Below, piece by piece: positions 1-9,599 of a stretch of 64,000 bases of DNA; within the stretch, counting starts at the first letter, position 1; each line of letters starts with the position of its first letter. The notes beneath the pieces are model-generated. The model did not search any database and was not told the DNA's origin. It worked only from the letters and a program-made list of their open reading frames with translations. The stretch covers positions 71,208,379 through 71,272,378 of the forward strand of contig OY755236.1 of the NCBI GenBank assembly GCA_963576725.1, written 5' to 3'. This DNA comes from Azorinus chamasolen. Lineage: Eukaryota > Mollusca > Bivalvia > Cardiida > Solecurtidae. Position numbers and translations under genes: made by a program.

Positions 1-112
1 AAACAAATTAATTGTTTTTTTGCAAACAATGTAAACCCAAATCGGAGGTTTCCTGGAGCAGATCACTTTCTGCACTGTTTATCATTCAAAATCTTTTCAC
101 AAAATGAATCTG

Positions 113-527
113 TTTAGCCCATTACCTGATAAATATTCATGTAAACAATAATGACATCATGAATATTAACCCATTCCCACATAGGCTATTTTTAGATCCA
201 ACCACTTTGAATAGATCTACCGAAAAGGAGAATTAACTAGAGAAATGGAAAAAATTGAATTTTGTAGTTTGAAACCATTGTGATAAATAGAGCATTTGCT
301 CCAATGGTTTCACAAAGTGACATTTACAGAAGCGTCAAAAGGCGTCAATATGCGGGAATGGGTTAATCAAGGTAATTTTTATAATGACATATGAACACTG
401 GACATTATTGCTTAGATAGAAATTGTTGAATTTAGAGTTGTATTATGCTAAAAGCAAACAGAGTAGATCCAAATCAGATGGCTTCTATAAAGACGTAAAA
501 TGGTGCTTATATGAAGGAAAGGGTTAA
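113..527 (+). mobile_element. TTAA-A MITE split by a nested TTAA-B
   Basis: The left part (AAATATTCATG, then TAATGACATCATGAATA) and right part (AGCAAACAGAGTAGATCC to GGAAAGGGTTAA) match TTAA-A. They are separated by a complete TTAA-B at 166-366. The hairpin is mostly lost; only a GCTTCTATA remnant remains. Confidence 0.8.
166..366 (-). mobile_element. TTAA-B MITE, nested
   Basis: Bounded by TTAACCCATTCC and GGAATGGGTTAA. The central hairpin (GAAACCATTGTGATAAATAG...) is truncated, with one arm shortened. It sits at the internal TTAA of the surrounding TTAA-A, so the outer TTAA copies act as the target duplication. Confidence 0.88.
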
Positions 528-599
528 GCATAATGAACTCTGACATTAAATGGTAGATTATCCTTTCGGTAACAAATCGCCATTGTAGTACATTGGTCC

Positions 600-770
600 T
601 TGAAGATTTATAAATGGTAACATTTTTTCATGCCCTGTAGAAGCCGTCTAATCAGGGTCTACTCTGGGTGCTAATGAAATAATATAGATCTGATTCTACA
701 ATTTCTGACATGGTGAAAAAAACACATCGTTAATAATGCTGTTAAAGAATTTGGCTTATTAATATTCTTA
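600..770 (-). mobile_element. Degenerate TTAA-A remnant
   Basis: CAGGGTCTACTCTG, ATATAGATCTGATTCTACA and TTCTGACATGG match the inner body of TTAA-A in reverse orientation. Both ends are eroded. Confidence 0.5.
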
Positions 771-780
771 CAGTCATTGT

Positions 781-1060
781 TAGCTTGTTTGTTTCGAAGA
801 AAAATAGAGCTATTGTGATCACTGGGTTGTTGGCGTTGGCGTTAGCATTGTCATCGTCATGCAAAAGCTTGGATGTAGTTCATTACTCGAAGAGTATAAG
901 AGGTATCAACATGAAACTTCATAGGTTAGTAGATCTCATTGAGGGGATGGCCCCCTACATAAGAACCATAAGTCTTGATTTCAAAATTTTGGAGTTACAG
1001 CCCTTAATTGTTTTCAATTTATTTTAATTTAGCTGGATAAGCGCCAAATCAGATGAGCAT
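781..1060 (+). repeat. Helentron-like repeat fragment (GAGCTATTGTGATCA type)
   Basis: The stretch GAAGAAAAATAGAGCTATTGTGATCA, a GTTGGCGTTGGCGTTAGC low-complexity run, CATTACTCGAAGAGTATAAG and a final TTTAGCTGGA-AAGC recur at 15410-15620. Shorter versions occur at 18032 and 58738. An 80-codon open frame inside is explained by the GTTGGC run and is not a gene. Confidence 0.6.
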
Positions 1061-1112
1061 TGGCGCCACATGCGGCTCGTGTTTTTGACTTGAATATTCA
1101 TGTGGTAAACAG

Positions 1113-1285
1113 TTAACACTTACCCTGTTCTGTGTTTAGTCCAAATTTCAATACCTACTGAACATTTAAGTTATAATGCAATATGGAAGGTGGAATATTG
1201 TAGCTATTTTAGAAAGTAAAGAAAGATGTCTTTCAAATTCCATTGAATTTGCAAGAAAACATGTTTATATGAAGGAAAGGGTTAA
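1113..1285 (+). mobile_element. TTAA-A2 MITE, hairpin deleted
   Basis: TTAACACTTACCCTGTTCTG leads into CAATACCTACTGAACATT and ATATGGAAGGTGGAA, the A2 body. It ends ATGAAGGAAAGGGTTAA. The GCAAACAGAG hairpin is missing, leaving only GAATTTGCAAG. Confidence 0.75.
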
Positions 1286-1289
1286 TCAC

Positions 1290-1836
1290 ATTAAGTGATG
1301 ATTCTAGTTTAGAATGTTTACACCTACAGGATGCATTTGCTAAATGATGGTCATTAAACTACTGTGACAATATGATTATTTCACCATTATGACACCATTG
1401 TGACATTTACTACTTTATCAAAGTTTAAGATTAGGAAAAAGTGATAGCAGAATTTTAAACCATAATACTGTTTCATTAGATAAAAAGATAAATAATTTCC
1501 GAATTGATTGAGCTGCACTTCATAAGGCATGTTGATCCTACAGGTAATATGAGTTGATCCCATCTTGACAGATGATAGCGTCTTTGTAACCATAAACAAA
1601 CTTATCTTTGAGTGGTACCCCTGCATGTTTTAATGCTTAGCTGACTGTATTGGCCTTTAAAATGACCTATGTAAACAATTTGGATCCAGATCAGATCAGA
1701 TGTGAAATCATTTTACGTCCCATCAGGATCTCAACAATTTGAATCCCTCATCTTTGTTTTATCGGAAAAAATGAAGAAACTTCTCATTTGAAAAATTCAG
1801 CAAACAAAAACTTTTGCAGAAAATTGAGTAAGAGAC
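1290..1836. other. AT-rich sequence without recognised features
   Basis: No coding signature, hairpin or known repeat was identified. A short GGATCCAGATCAGATC string near 1681 could be a decayed D or A hairpin arm. Confidence 0.4.
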
Positions 1837-2036
1837 TTAACCCTTTACCTGATGAATATTCATGTAAGAAATAATGACATCATGGATACTAATTAGCCAA
1901 ATTGTTATACTGGCATATGAACACATTATTGTATCAGTCATGGCAGAAACTATAGGAGTGAGAAACAGAACGGTCTTATCTGGGTCTACTATGTTTGCAA
2001 AGGAGTGAAAAGGCATTTGTATTAGGTAAAGGATAA
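1837..2036 (+). mobile_element. TTAA-A MITE, one hairpin arm lost
   Basis: TTAACCCTTTACCTGATG and ATATTCATGTAAGAAATAAT open the element. It runs through CATGGCAGAAACTATAG to GGTCTACTATGTTTGCAAAG. The 5' hairpin arm is reduced to GAAACAGAACGG. The right end reads GGTAAAGGATAAA, a decayed GGGTTAA. Confidence 0.8.
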
Positions 2037-2109
2037 ATGCAAACCAAATATTTGTCAGATGACAAGAGCTAGACATAGATCTGAGGATCATTATCAATTT
2101 TGCTGGTGA

Positions 2110-2390
2110 TAACAGTATTGTTTAACCAGTTATCTACAGTAAGGAATATTCATGTCGGAATTAATGAATATTAATGAAGCTGAATTATTCTAGTGACATT
2201 ATTTAAATTTTTACGTAATTTTTCACCATGGCACAAACTATAAAATCATATTTGTATTATTTCATAATCAAACAAAACAGAGCCTGCCAGTGACCCTGTA
2301 GGTTCCTACAGGAAATAGATCTGATTCTACACTTTCTACCATAATAAAAGAATAAATTATCTTGTTCATAATGCTCTCATACAAATTCAG
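2110..2390 (+). mobile_element. Degenerate TTAA-A
   Basis: GGAATATTCATGTCGGAATTAATGAATATTAAT, a CCATGGCACAAACTATAAAATC body and TTTCATAATCAAACAAAACAGAGCC match TTAA-A. The rest has diverged or fused with a reverse-oriented fragment around 2320-2390. Confidence 0.5.
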
Positions 2391-2394
2391 CTTA

Positions 2395-2612
2395 TTAACT
2401 CTTTACTCCATGTATACACCTTTTTACGCCTTTGCAAACAGAAAAGACCCAGATCAGACGGTTCATGGTCTGCTCTGTTTGCTTATGAAATAATATTGAT
2501 ATAGTTCTACAGTTTTGGTCTAATGGTCGAGTATTCCAGTGTTCCTGTGCCATTATAAAAATAATCTAATTAATATTCATGATGTCATTAAATCTTACTT
2601 GAATATACAAGG
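2395..2612 (-). mobile_element. TTAA-A MITE with shortened hairpin
   Basis: TTAACTCTTTACTCCATG opens it. A short hairpin (GCAAACAGAAAAGACCCAGATCAGACGG to GTCTGCTCTGTTTGC) lacks most of one arm and the apex. It ends in ATTCATGATGTCATT and AATCTTACTTGAATAT. Confidence 0.75.
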
Positions 2613-2737
2613 GTGAAGTTTTATGGTAACTATGATAAAGGATAGCCATATCAATTGTTTGCTGCAATTCGTAAATCCCCGAAAGTCTGAATGCATTGAC
2701 GTTGACCTGACAGACCCTAGTCACAGTAACCTTAATT

Positions 2738-2915
2738 ACCCTAAGAATAATTGGACGTCCTGTCCTCCCCTTATCACCTGGTTGTGAAGCTGAATAATTC
2801 AATTGTACCATTTTGATGACTTGAAAGTAGATTGCCATGGTCACTAACAGTGAAGATCCAGATCAAACAGCACTTTCAGGAGCCGTTTGATCTGGGCCTG
2901 TACTATTTGCCTATG
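2738..2915 (+). mobile_element. L-family MITE remnant
   Basis: GTCCTGTCCTCCCCTTATCACC, GAAGCTGAATAATT and an inverted pair (GAAGATCCAGATCAAACAGC / GGAGCCGTTTGATCTGGGCC) ending near CTATTTGCC. Related sequence occurs at 17960-18310 and 31165-31310. Confidence 0.5.
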
Positions 2916-3215
2916 TCATTCTGTCCATTCAGTACTTAGATATGATAGGGTATGTTTGCTTTATCTAATCTTATTGAAGAATCAAAAAAATCTCCGTTTT
3001 AAAACATTCCACTCTAAGATAGTCCATAGATTTTTGTATCGTAATAGATGATGAGTGAAATGATTATGACTATGATGCATATTTTGTGTGCACCTCTTCA
3101 ACTAGGAGAGAAAAATGTCAAGTGGTATCAAGTACGTGACAAATGTTCCTTGGAGTTTTTCTTTTTTTGACATGCAAAACTTGCATAAAATTTGTTAAGA
3201 TAATATAGAAATTCT

Positions 3216-3418
3216 TTAACCCTTTACTCCATAAAAATGTCTTTCTACACCTTTGCAAACAGAGTAGACCAAGATCAGATGCCTCCAGTAGGAGCTGTCT
3301 GTTCAGGTTCTTCTCTGTTTGCTTATGATGTAATATAGATATGATTCTACAGCTCTGCCATGGCCAAAACCTTATGTGTCCATGTTATTATATAACAATT
3401 TGTATTGAATAGAATTTG
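3216..3418 (-). mobile_element. TTAA-A MITE
   Basis: TTAACCCTTTACTCCATAAA and GCAAACAGAGTAGACCAAG open the element. The hairpin GCCTCCAGTAGGAGCTGTC is imperfect. The body contains AGATATGATTCTACAG and GCCATGGCC. The right end is degenerate near 3400. Confidence 0.78.
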
Positions 3419-3750
3419 TAACCTTTTACATGATTTATATTAACCCATTCCCTCATTGGCTATTTTTAGATCCTACCTCTTTGAATAAATTTTCCGAAAA
3501 GGGGCATTAACTAGAGAAAAGGAAAATTTAAGAATTTTGTGATAATTATAATTTTGTGATAAATACAGCATTTGCTCCTATAGGAGCAAATGCTCCATTT
3601 ATCACAATGGTTTCACAAAGTGACTTTTACAGAGTCGTCAAAAGTCGTCAATATGAGGGAATGGGTTAATGTTAGAAATAATGACTGTATGAATATTAAT
3701 TAGCTGAACAGTGTTTTACCTTGGCAGAAACTATACAAGCAGATCTATAT
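3418..3750 (+). mobile_element. TTAA-A left half split by a nested TTAA-B
   Basis: AACCTTTTACATGATTTATATTAA precedes the nested B (3440-3669) and TGTTAGAAATAATGACTG follows it. Together they reconstitute the TTAA-A left end. The body continues to GGCAGAAACTATACAAG and breaks off near 3750. Confidence 0.7.
3440..3669 (-). mobile_element. TTAA-B MITE, nested
   Basis: TTAACCCATTCCCTCATTGG to GAGGGAATGGGTTAA. The centre carries the B apex, GCATTTGCTCCTATAGGAGC, but the left arm is partly duplicated and disordered (TTTTGTGATAATTATAATTTTGTGATAAATAC). Confidence 0.87.
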
Positions 3751-3802
3751 TAACCCTTACCTTCATATAAAAGTATTTTCACGCATTGCACAAGTTCAAA
3801 CT
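3748..3802 (-). mobile_element. TTAA-A2 left-end fragment
   Basis: TTAACCCTTACCTTCATATA followed by TTTTCACGCATTGCA matches the A2 hairpin-proximal end. It is cut off before the hairpin. Confidence 0.55.
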
Positions 3803-4284
3803 TTAACCCATTTCTTAACCCTTTCCTCCATAGACTATTTTTAGACCCAACCTTGTTGAACGAATCTACCCAAAAGGAGCGTTTACTAGAGAAAAGGAAA
3901 AGTTTAGGATTTTGTAGTTTGAAACCATTGTGATAAATAGAGCATTTTGCTCCTATAGGCGCAAATGCTCTATTTATCACAATGGTTTCAAGAAGTGGTT
4001 ATTACAGAGACGTAGAAAGGCATATTTATGGAGGAAAGGGTTAATATAAATATATTTTCACGCATTTGCAAACAGTGTACACCTGAAGATTAGATGGCTC
4101 CTATAGGAGCCGTCTGATCAGGGTCTGCTCTGTTTGTTAATGGAATTTGATAGATCTGTTTCTTTACTTTCTAAAATGGCTACAATGTCCCACCTTCCAT
4201 AATTATTTCATTATAACTATTTTGTCCATGAATATTCAGTAGGTATTGAAATTTGGAATAAATACAGAACAGGGAAATGGTTAA
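3803..4284 (-). mobile_element. TTAA-A2 MITE split by a nested TTAA-B
   Basis: The left tip TTAACCCATTTC is separated by B (3815-4044) from TATAAATATATTTTCACGC. The hairpin is well kept around GGCTCCTATAGGAGCC (4100). The body carries GATCTGTTTCTTTACTTTC and GAATATTCAGTAGGTATTG. The end is GAACAGGGAAATGGTTAA. Confidence 0.82.
3815..4044 (-). mobile_element. TTAA-B MITE, nested
   Basis: TTAACCCTTTCCTCCATAG to TATGGAGGAAAGGGTTAA. The hairpin is intact: GAAACCATTGTGATAAATAG mirrored by CTATTTATCACAATGGTTTC. The apex is CTCCTATAGGCGC, one substitution from consensus. Confidence 0.9.
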
Positions 4285-4385
4285 ATCTCTAGAAAATAGA
4301 ACAGACCCTACAGGCGCTGTCTGATCTTGGTGTAATCTATTTCCAAGTGGGTAAAAATTGTGTCAGTATCAGGTAAAGGGTAAAA
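4283..4385 (+). mobile_element. TTAA-A right-end fragment
   Basis: AACAGACCCTACAGGCGCTG and GTCTGATCTTGG are one hairpin arm plus apex remnant. It continues to ATCAGGTAAAGGGTAAA. Confidence 0.5.
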
Positions 4386-4389
4386 TCCT

Positions 4390-4740
4390 ACAGAGTATTC
4401 TTCTTGTCTGTAGGTAGAGTTGATAAATGAAGGAACATATTTTGAACAGATGTGTAGAATATGGAAATGACTGCGAAATTGTTGTGAATATTTGCATGAA
4501 AATCCATTTAAAATGCAAACCCATCAGGAACGTTTTTAGAAACATCTGAAACCGTAATGCTGAATCTTATTTTGTAGTATTTGTCGTTCTCCCATCATTT
4601 GTTGTGACTTTTGGATCTGTGTAGACAAAAATCTGCCAAGATTGGAAGGCAGGGAGAAATTTCAGTTGTCTCCTTTTGGCTTGTTGTTGTTGTAGGCTTT
4701 ACTGTTTCGTTTTGTTTTTGTTGCTATAACCTCGCAAACT
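4390..4740. other. Unassigned intergenic or intronic DNA
   Basis: AT-rich sequence with a GTTGTTGTTG run near 4684. No gene, hairpin element or recognised repeat. Confidence 0.4.
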
Positions 4741-4985
4741 TGTTTGCCACACCCAGTCAGGCGGTCAGGTAGTCGGTCTGCCAGGCGGTCCGTCAGTCCG
4801 CATTTGAACATAGGTAGCGGGGGTCGCAAACTCCTCCTTCAGTTTTAAAGATATTGACTTTATATATTGGTATACATAATAACCACAAATAGTAGATGCG
4901 CAAGACACTATTTTCATGTTTACCGCTGATCATTGCAGAATTATTTCCCCTTGAACTGAGTATTTTTTTGTCATTTGGCATGAAA
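4741..4985 (+). repeat. GTCAGGCGGTC-headed dispersed repeat
   Basis: An imperfect GTCN-rich tract (CAGTCAGGCGGTCAGGTAGT...) is followed by CGCAAACTCCTCCTTCAG, GATGCGCAAGACACTATTTTC and GGCATGAAACATGGG. The same modules recur twice in tandem at 48140-48480. The GTCN tract plus repeated body fits the Helentron-like architecture seen elsewhere here. Confidence 0.55.
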
Positions 4986-5082
4986 CATGGGTATTTTGAT
5001 TTGCGATCAAGGCTGCTGTGCGGGGATATTCCATCACCTTTAGTGATAGTTCTGTTTCAGCCTGTCCCTTAGGTCAGGTCTC

Positions 5083-5303
5083 TTAACCAATTCCCTCATA
5101 GGCTATTGTTAGACCAAACCTCTTTGAATAAATCGGCATTTACTAGAAAAAAGGAATATTTTAGAACTATGTGGTTTTGAAACCATTGTGACAAAAAGAG
5201 CATTATTTTGCTCCTATGGAGCAAATACTCTATTTATCAGAATGGTTTAAAAGATTACTTTTTCAGAGGTGTCAAAAGGCATCATTATGAGGGAATGGGT
5301 TAA
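5083..5303 (-). mobile_element. TTAA-B MITE
   Basis: TTAACCAATTCCCTCATAGG to GAGGGAATGGGTTAA. The hairpin is recognisable with several substitutions. The apex is CTCCTATGGAGC. Confidence 0.88.
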
Positions 5304-5455
5304 TACAATATTTTGACTGCAAAACAATTTTATTCACAAATCTTTCTCATATTTACAAGATGTCTATTAACCAAATACATTCAGATGATTTTTGATCCAA
5401 GTTGATGTGGTATGCCAAGAGTTGTGTGCCAATGATTTATTGAAAACAGGCAATC

Positions 5456-5655
5456 TTAACCCTTTCCTCCATAAATACGCCTGTTGAAACCATTGTAATA
5501 AATAGAGCATTTGCTCCTATAGGAGCAAATGCTCTATTTATCACAATGGTTTCAAACTGCAAAATTCTAAAAATGTCCCTTTCTCGTTAAAGGTCCTTTT
5601 CGGTAGATTTATTCAGTGGTTGGATCTTAAAATAGCCTATGAGGGAATGGCTTAA
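5456..5655 (+). mobile_element. TTAA-B MITE with perfect apex
   Basis: TTAACCCTTTCCTCCATAAA to GAGGGAATGGCTTAA. The hairpin pairs GAAACCATTGTAATAAATAG with CTATTTATCACAATGGTTTC around TTGCTCCTATAGGAGCAA. Confidence 0.9.
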
Positions 5656-5664
5656 TATTTACAC

Positions 5665-5790
5665 CTAACCCATTACCTCATAGGTACACTTGGATCCTGG
5701 TGAGAGGCCAAGTTACTCAGCACCTCATCTGGATCCAAACTGTTTGCAAAATGCCAGTGAAGATGCTTTTGACATGCACAAGAAGGGTAA
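5665..5790 (+). mobile_element. D-family hairpin element
   Basis: CTAACCCATTACCTCATAGG opens it. An imperfect palindrome follows (CTTGGATCCTGGTGAGAGGC to CTCATCTGGATCCAAAC), then TGTTTGCAAAATGCCAG and AAGAAGGGTAAGG. D hairpins recur at 9459, 11250, 15143, 19923, 27952, 38915 and 55452. Confidence 0.65.
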
Positions 5791-5946
5791 GGATGATTCT
5801 GTAGTGAGAGATCACAGAGGTATTCATTTAGTTATTGGCCAGCCTAGGTGGTAAATAATTTAATGACTTGTTAGCCTATTCCTGTGCTAGTACAGACAGT
5901 TTAAGCACCTGTTGTTGATCAGAGCTGACAGCATTGTGTAATTATA

Positions 5947-7147
5947 ACCATTTCCTCCATAGATATACCTCTGAACACCTTTACAGAGTAGACCAAGATC
6001 AATCCTCCATAGATATACCTTTGAATACCTTTACAAACAGAGTAGACCAAGATTTAACACCTTTACAAACAGAGTAGACCAAGATCAATTCCTCCATAGA
6101 TATACCTCTGAACACCTTTACAAACAGAGTAGACCAAGATTTAACACCTTTACAAACAGAGTAGACCAAGATCAATTCCTCCATAGATATACCTCTGAAC
6201 ACCTTTACAAACAGAGTAGACCAAGATCAATTCCTCCATAGATATACCTCTGAACACCTTTACAAACAGAGTAGACCAAGATCAATTCCTCCATAGATAT
6301 ACCTCTGAACATCTTTACAAACAGAGTAGACCAAGATTAATTCCTCCATAGATATACCTCTGAACATCTTTACAAACAGAGTAGACCAAGATTAATTCCT
6401 CCATAGATATACGTCTGAACACCTTTACAAACAGAGTAGACCAAGATCAATTCCTCCATAGATATACCTCTGAACACCTTTACAAACAGAGTAGACCAAG
6501 ATCAATTCCTCCATAGATATATCTTTGAACACCTTTACAAACAGAGTAGACCAAGATCAATTCCTCCATAGATATATCTTTGAACACGTTTACAAACAGA
6601 GTAGACCAAGATCAATTCCTCCATAGATAAACCTCTTAACACGTTTACAAACTGAGTAGACCAAGATCAATTCCTCCATAGATATATCTTTGAACACCTT
6701 TACAAACAGTGTAGATCAAGATCAGTCCTCCATAGATATACCTCTGAACACCTTTACAAACAGAGTAGACCAAGGTCAATTCCTCCATAGATATATCTTT
6801 GAACACCTTTACAAACAGAGTAGACCAAGATCAATTCCTCCATAGATATATCTTTGAACACCTTTACAAACAGAGTAGACCAAGGTCAATCCTCCATAGA
6901 TAAACCTCTTAACATGTTTACAAACTGAGTAGACCAAGGTCAATCCTCCATAGATAAACCTCTTAACATGTTTACAAACTGAGTAGACCAAGATCAATCC
7001 TCCATAGATATACCTTTGAACACCTTTACAAACTGAGTAGACCAAGATCAATCCTCCATAGATATACCTTTGAACACCTTTACAAACAGAGTAGACCAAG
7101 ATCAATTCCTCCATAGATATATCTTTGAACACCTTTACAAACTGAGT
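5947..7147 (+). repeat. 55-bp tandem repeat derived from a MITE arm
   Basis: Repeat units begin TTCCTCCATAGATATACC, continue TGAACACCTTTACAAACAG and end AGTAGACCAAGATCAA. Spacing is 55 bp where measured (6176 and 6231). Variants include TAAACCTCTTAACATG and an ATTTAACACC junction near 6053. Every unit matches the hairpin-proximal end of TTAA-A. Open frames here are repeat artefacts. Confidence 0.92.
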
Positions 7148-7350
7148 AGACCAAGATCAGACAGCTCCTGTAGGAGTCATCTGATCAGGGTCTACAGTGT
7201 AAGCCAATGAAATAATATAGGTCTAATTCTACAGTGTCTGCCATTGATAAAACTTCATTTGTTCATGTCATTAATTTATAAAATTGCTGCTAAATAGCAG
7301 AGAATTTTATGAGGTCATTATTTCTCGCATGAATATTCATGAACTTAAGA
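5947..7350 (-). mobile_element. TTAA-A MITE with a tandemly amplified arm
   Basis: The right part (7140-7350) is ordinary TTAA-A: a hairpin around CAGCTCCTGTAGGAGTC, then ATATAGGTCTAATTCTACAG, then ATGAATATTCATG. The left terminal arm has been multiplied about twenty times (see 5947-7147). The whole is one element swollen from about 240 to about 1400 bp. Confidence 0.75.
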
Positions 7351-7449
7351 GTTAGGCTGGGAGTTGCCAACTTACCTGTAGTTTGCCATGTTATTGTAGA
7401 GTTGTACATAAGAAAAGTATTCAGAAAATTTATGCAAGATTTATGTAAA

Positions 7450-7645
7450 TAGTAAAACCCCTCTAAACCGGAATTGTAGTAGAGAAGATTTTAGATACAT
7501 TTGTACTTTAAGGCAGGTGTCTGCTTAATGCAGCTCATCTAGGAGCTTTCTGCATGATTTTCACCCTGCTTTAAGTTGCCACCTGTCTCCAAGACTGATA
7601 TTTTTTACTAAATTTAACATCCGGTTTAAAGGCGTTTTACTGTTA
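7450..7645. mobile_element. TA-C MITE
   Basis: AGTAAAACCCCTCTAAACCGG at the left is mirrored by CCGGTTTAAAGGCGTTTTACTG at the right. The central palindrome runs from GGCAGGTGTCTGCTTAATGC to AAGTTGCCACCTG, with TCATCTAGGAGC at the apex. TA dinucleotides flank it. Confidence 0.85.
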
Positions 7646-8224
7646 TTTCTCCCCCAAATCTTTGTTAGTACTGGCTAGAATCACTTCTTCAAGGTGATTA
7701 TGAAGACTAACAAGATCATTATGGTTTGGCTGAGGAGTAAGACATTTGGATAGAACTTGCTCAGAGGTTACAAGTAAAAAATTGCTGTAAATTTACAGCA
7801 AAGGGAAGAAGGGCTGCGCCAGAAAAAAGCTGGTCATAATCCGAGTGGAAAGAAATTGGGAGATATAACAACATAATGTGGAATGATATAAAAGTTTTAA
7901 TGTGTAATGAACAACAGAGTATGATCACCTCCCTTCAGAATTTATAATCTTCACAACAGCATGTGTTAAATGCTTGTGTGACGGCCGTAAAACGTCGCCC
8001 TGTACTTCATTCTCAGTGTTGTTATACCTTCTGATCCTTTGAGATCATGAATTTCAGTACTTCTTGTTGTGAAAATTGAATACCGCTTAAGCCGGTGCTA
8101 GGGGGAGTAAGCAGTTTTGCACTTTCAATTACTGTTCATGAACAGACTCAATAAAACCGAGTCTGCAATTTTCTCTTTTTGTGTTGCAATTTTTGCTCTC
8201 ATGGGATCACCTCCCTTCAGAATT
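7646..8224. repeat. Unassigned region with a duplicated CACCTCCC motif and a bivalve-type repeat end
   Basis: GATCACCTCCCTTCAGAATT occurs at 7923 and again near 8205, so the ~280 bp between may be one repeat unit. Near 8090-8190, GCCGGTGCTAGGGGGAGTAAG, CATGAACAGACTCAA and ACCGAGTCTGC form a hairpin (AGACTC/GAGTCT) followed by a T-rich tail, as at a transposon end. No coding signature. Confidence 0.4.
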
Positions 8225-8228
8225 TATA

Positions 8229-8670
8229 TACAGTAAAACCCCTATGTTAAGACTACTTAAACTGTAAAATACATGATAGAAACATTGGTGGCATTATAAC
8301 AAACATTGTATTGAACAAAGGAGTATATACAGTAAAACCCCTCTGTTAAAGGCTAAGTGATTGTGAGAAAGAGACGTAGCAGCTTAAAGCAAGGAGCAAG
8401 TAAAACAGAAAGCTACTGAAGGAGCTCTCCGGTTTTCTTTATGCTTGTTTTAAGCAGTTACCTTAAACATGCAATAATTAATGCAACTGAGTGGTCATAA
8501 TAGAGGGTTTTAACTGTAAATTACATGATAGAAACATTGATGGCATTATAACAAACATGGTAATGATCAAAAGAGTATATACAGTAAAACCCTCTGTTAA
8601 GAAGACCACTTAAACTGTAAATTACATGATGGAAATTTTGGTGGCATTATAACAAACATATTAAAATAGC
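8229..8670. repeat. ~90-bp repeat units interrupted by a TA-C' MITE
   Basis: Three copies of a unit containing TTAAACTGTAAATTACATGA, GAAACATTGGTGGCATTATA and ACAAACAT lie at about 8245-8325, 8505-8575 and 8605-8670. Between the first two is a TA-C' element (8327-8515). Confidence 0.65.
8327..8515. mobile_element. TA-C' MITE
   Basis: CAGTAAAACCCCTCTGTTAA mirrors AATAGAGGGTTTTAACTG. The centre carries AGCTTAAAGCAAGGAGCAAG, GTAAAACAGAAAGC, and the apex CTACTGAAGGAGC, which is imperfect. Confidence 0.75.
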
Positions 8671-9455
8671 ATACATGTGGGTGAAAGTTTGCAGGCTCTA
8701 AAACATTATGAGGTAGTAAGTTGTTCAATGGGGGGAGAAGGAGTAAGAAGAGTGACAATGGCTCTAAAACGCTTACCCGAGTAGACCATGAGGAACAGTG
8801 AATCTGAGGGCATATGGAAAGATAGAAAGTGTTCATTTGAGTGGTAAAAACATTTTTCTGTGATAAAATTTAAGTAGTACTAAAACTGGTATGCTTTCAT
8901 CAAAGCCTATGTTGTAACCACTCAGTAGAAGCATAGTAAAGCAAATATTGTAATGAGTGGACACTACATAGGGATTGATGGAGCATTTTAAACACACGGC
9001 AGAAAAAAATGTGTTTACACACTCTTATCTGGAGCTCTGTTGTTACCGGACAACAGTGGCAATCACTGTTGTAAAGAGGGTGCACTATAGTACAGAAAAT
9101 AATAATACATGAGCAACAATATCAGTGAACGAGGAAGCACAGCAACAACTGAAATGCACACCTCTGTTAAGCATTAACCTGCTACGACTTTCTCGTCTGT
9201 TGCATTTTAAACTGTATCTGATTCCATTAAAATTTTGCTAATCTTTTACCGGCTATCTGACAAAATATTTCTGAGACAGTGTCAAGTTGTATGTGATTCA
9301 AACTATTTTCTATCCATGGTGTATGTTGGCAGGATAAGGCTCATCTGTTGCACTGTTAAATCTAATCGCCTATATAAAAAAGAAATAAGTCGTCTGCATC
9401 AATATTTTTAATCTTCTTCCTGTTGGTTTCAAAATCATATTCATCAAGTCAAACA
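8671..9455. other. No recognised feature
   Basis: Low-complexity AT-rich DNA with scattered homopolymers. No splice-bounded exon, hairpin MITE or tandem repeat was identified. Confidence 0.4.
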
Positions 9456-9458
9456 ATT

Positions 9459-9512
9459 TTGGATTCTGATGAGGAGCCGAGTTACTCGGCGTCTTATCTG
9501 GGACCAAACGGT
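9459..9512. mobile_element. D-family hairpin
   Basis: TTTGGATTCTGATGAGGAGC pairs imperfectly with GTCTTATCTGGGACCAAAC around CCGAGTTACTCGG. Flanking terminal sequence is not recognisable. Confidence 0.55.
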
Positions 9513-9599
9513 TTGCATGTGTAATCAGAGATTCGCCACTGGCACTAAACCAGTTAGGAACAGTTGAGAATTTGAAAGTCAGGGTCACGCTCTTCCACT

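Noticed and set aside
785..1027. 80-codon frame with a hydrophobic, leucine/alanine-rich start resembling a signal peptide
   Set aside because: It is produced by a GTTGGC-rich run in a dispersed repeat that recurs at 15405 and in part at 18032.
6809..7132. 107-codon minus-strand frame with repeated VYSVCK peptides
   Set aside because: A direct translation of the 55-bp tandem MITE-arm repeat.
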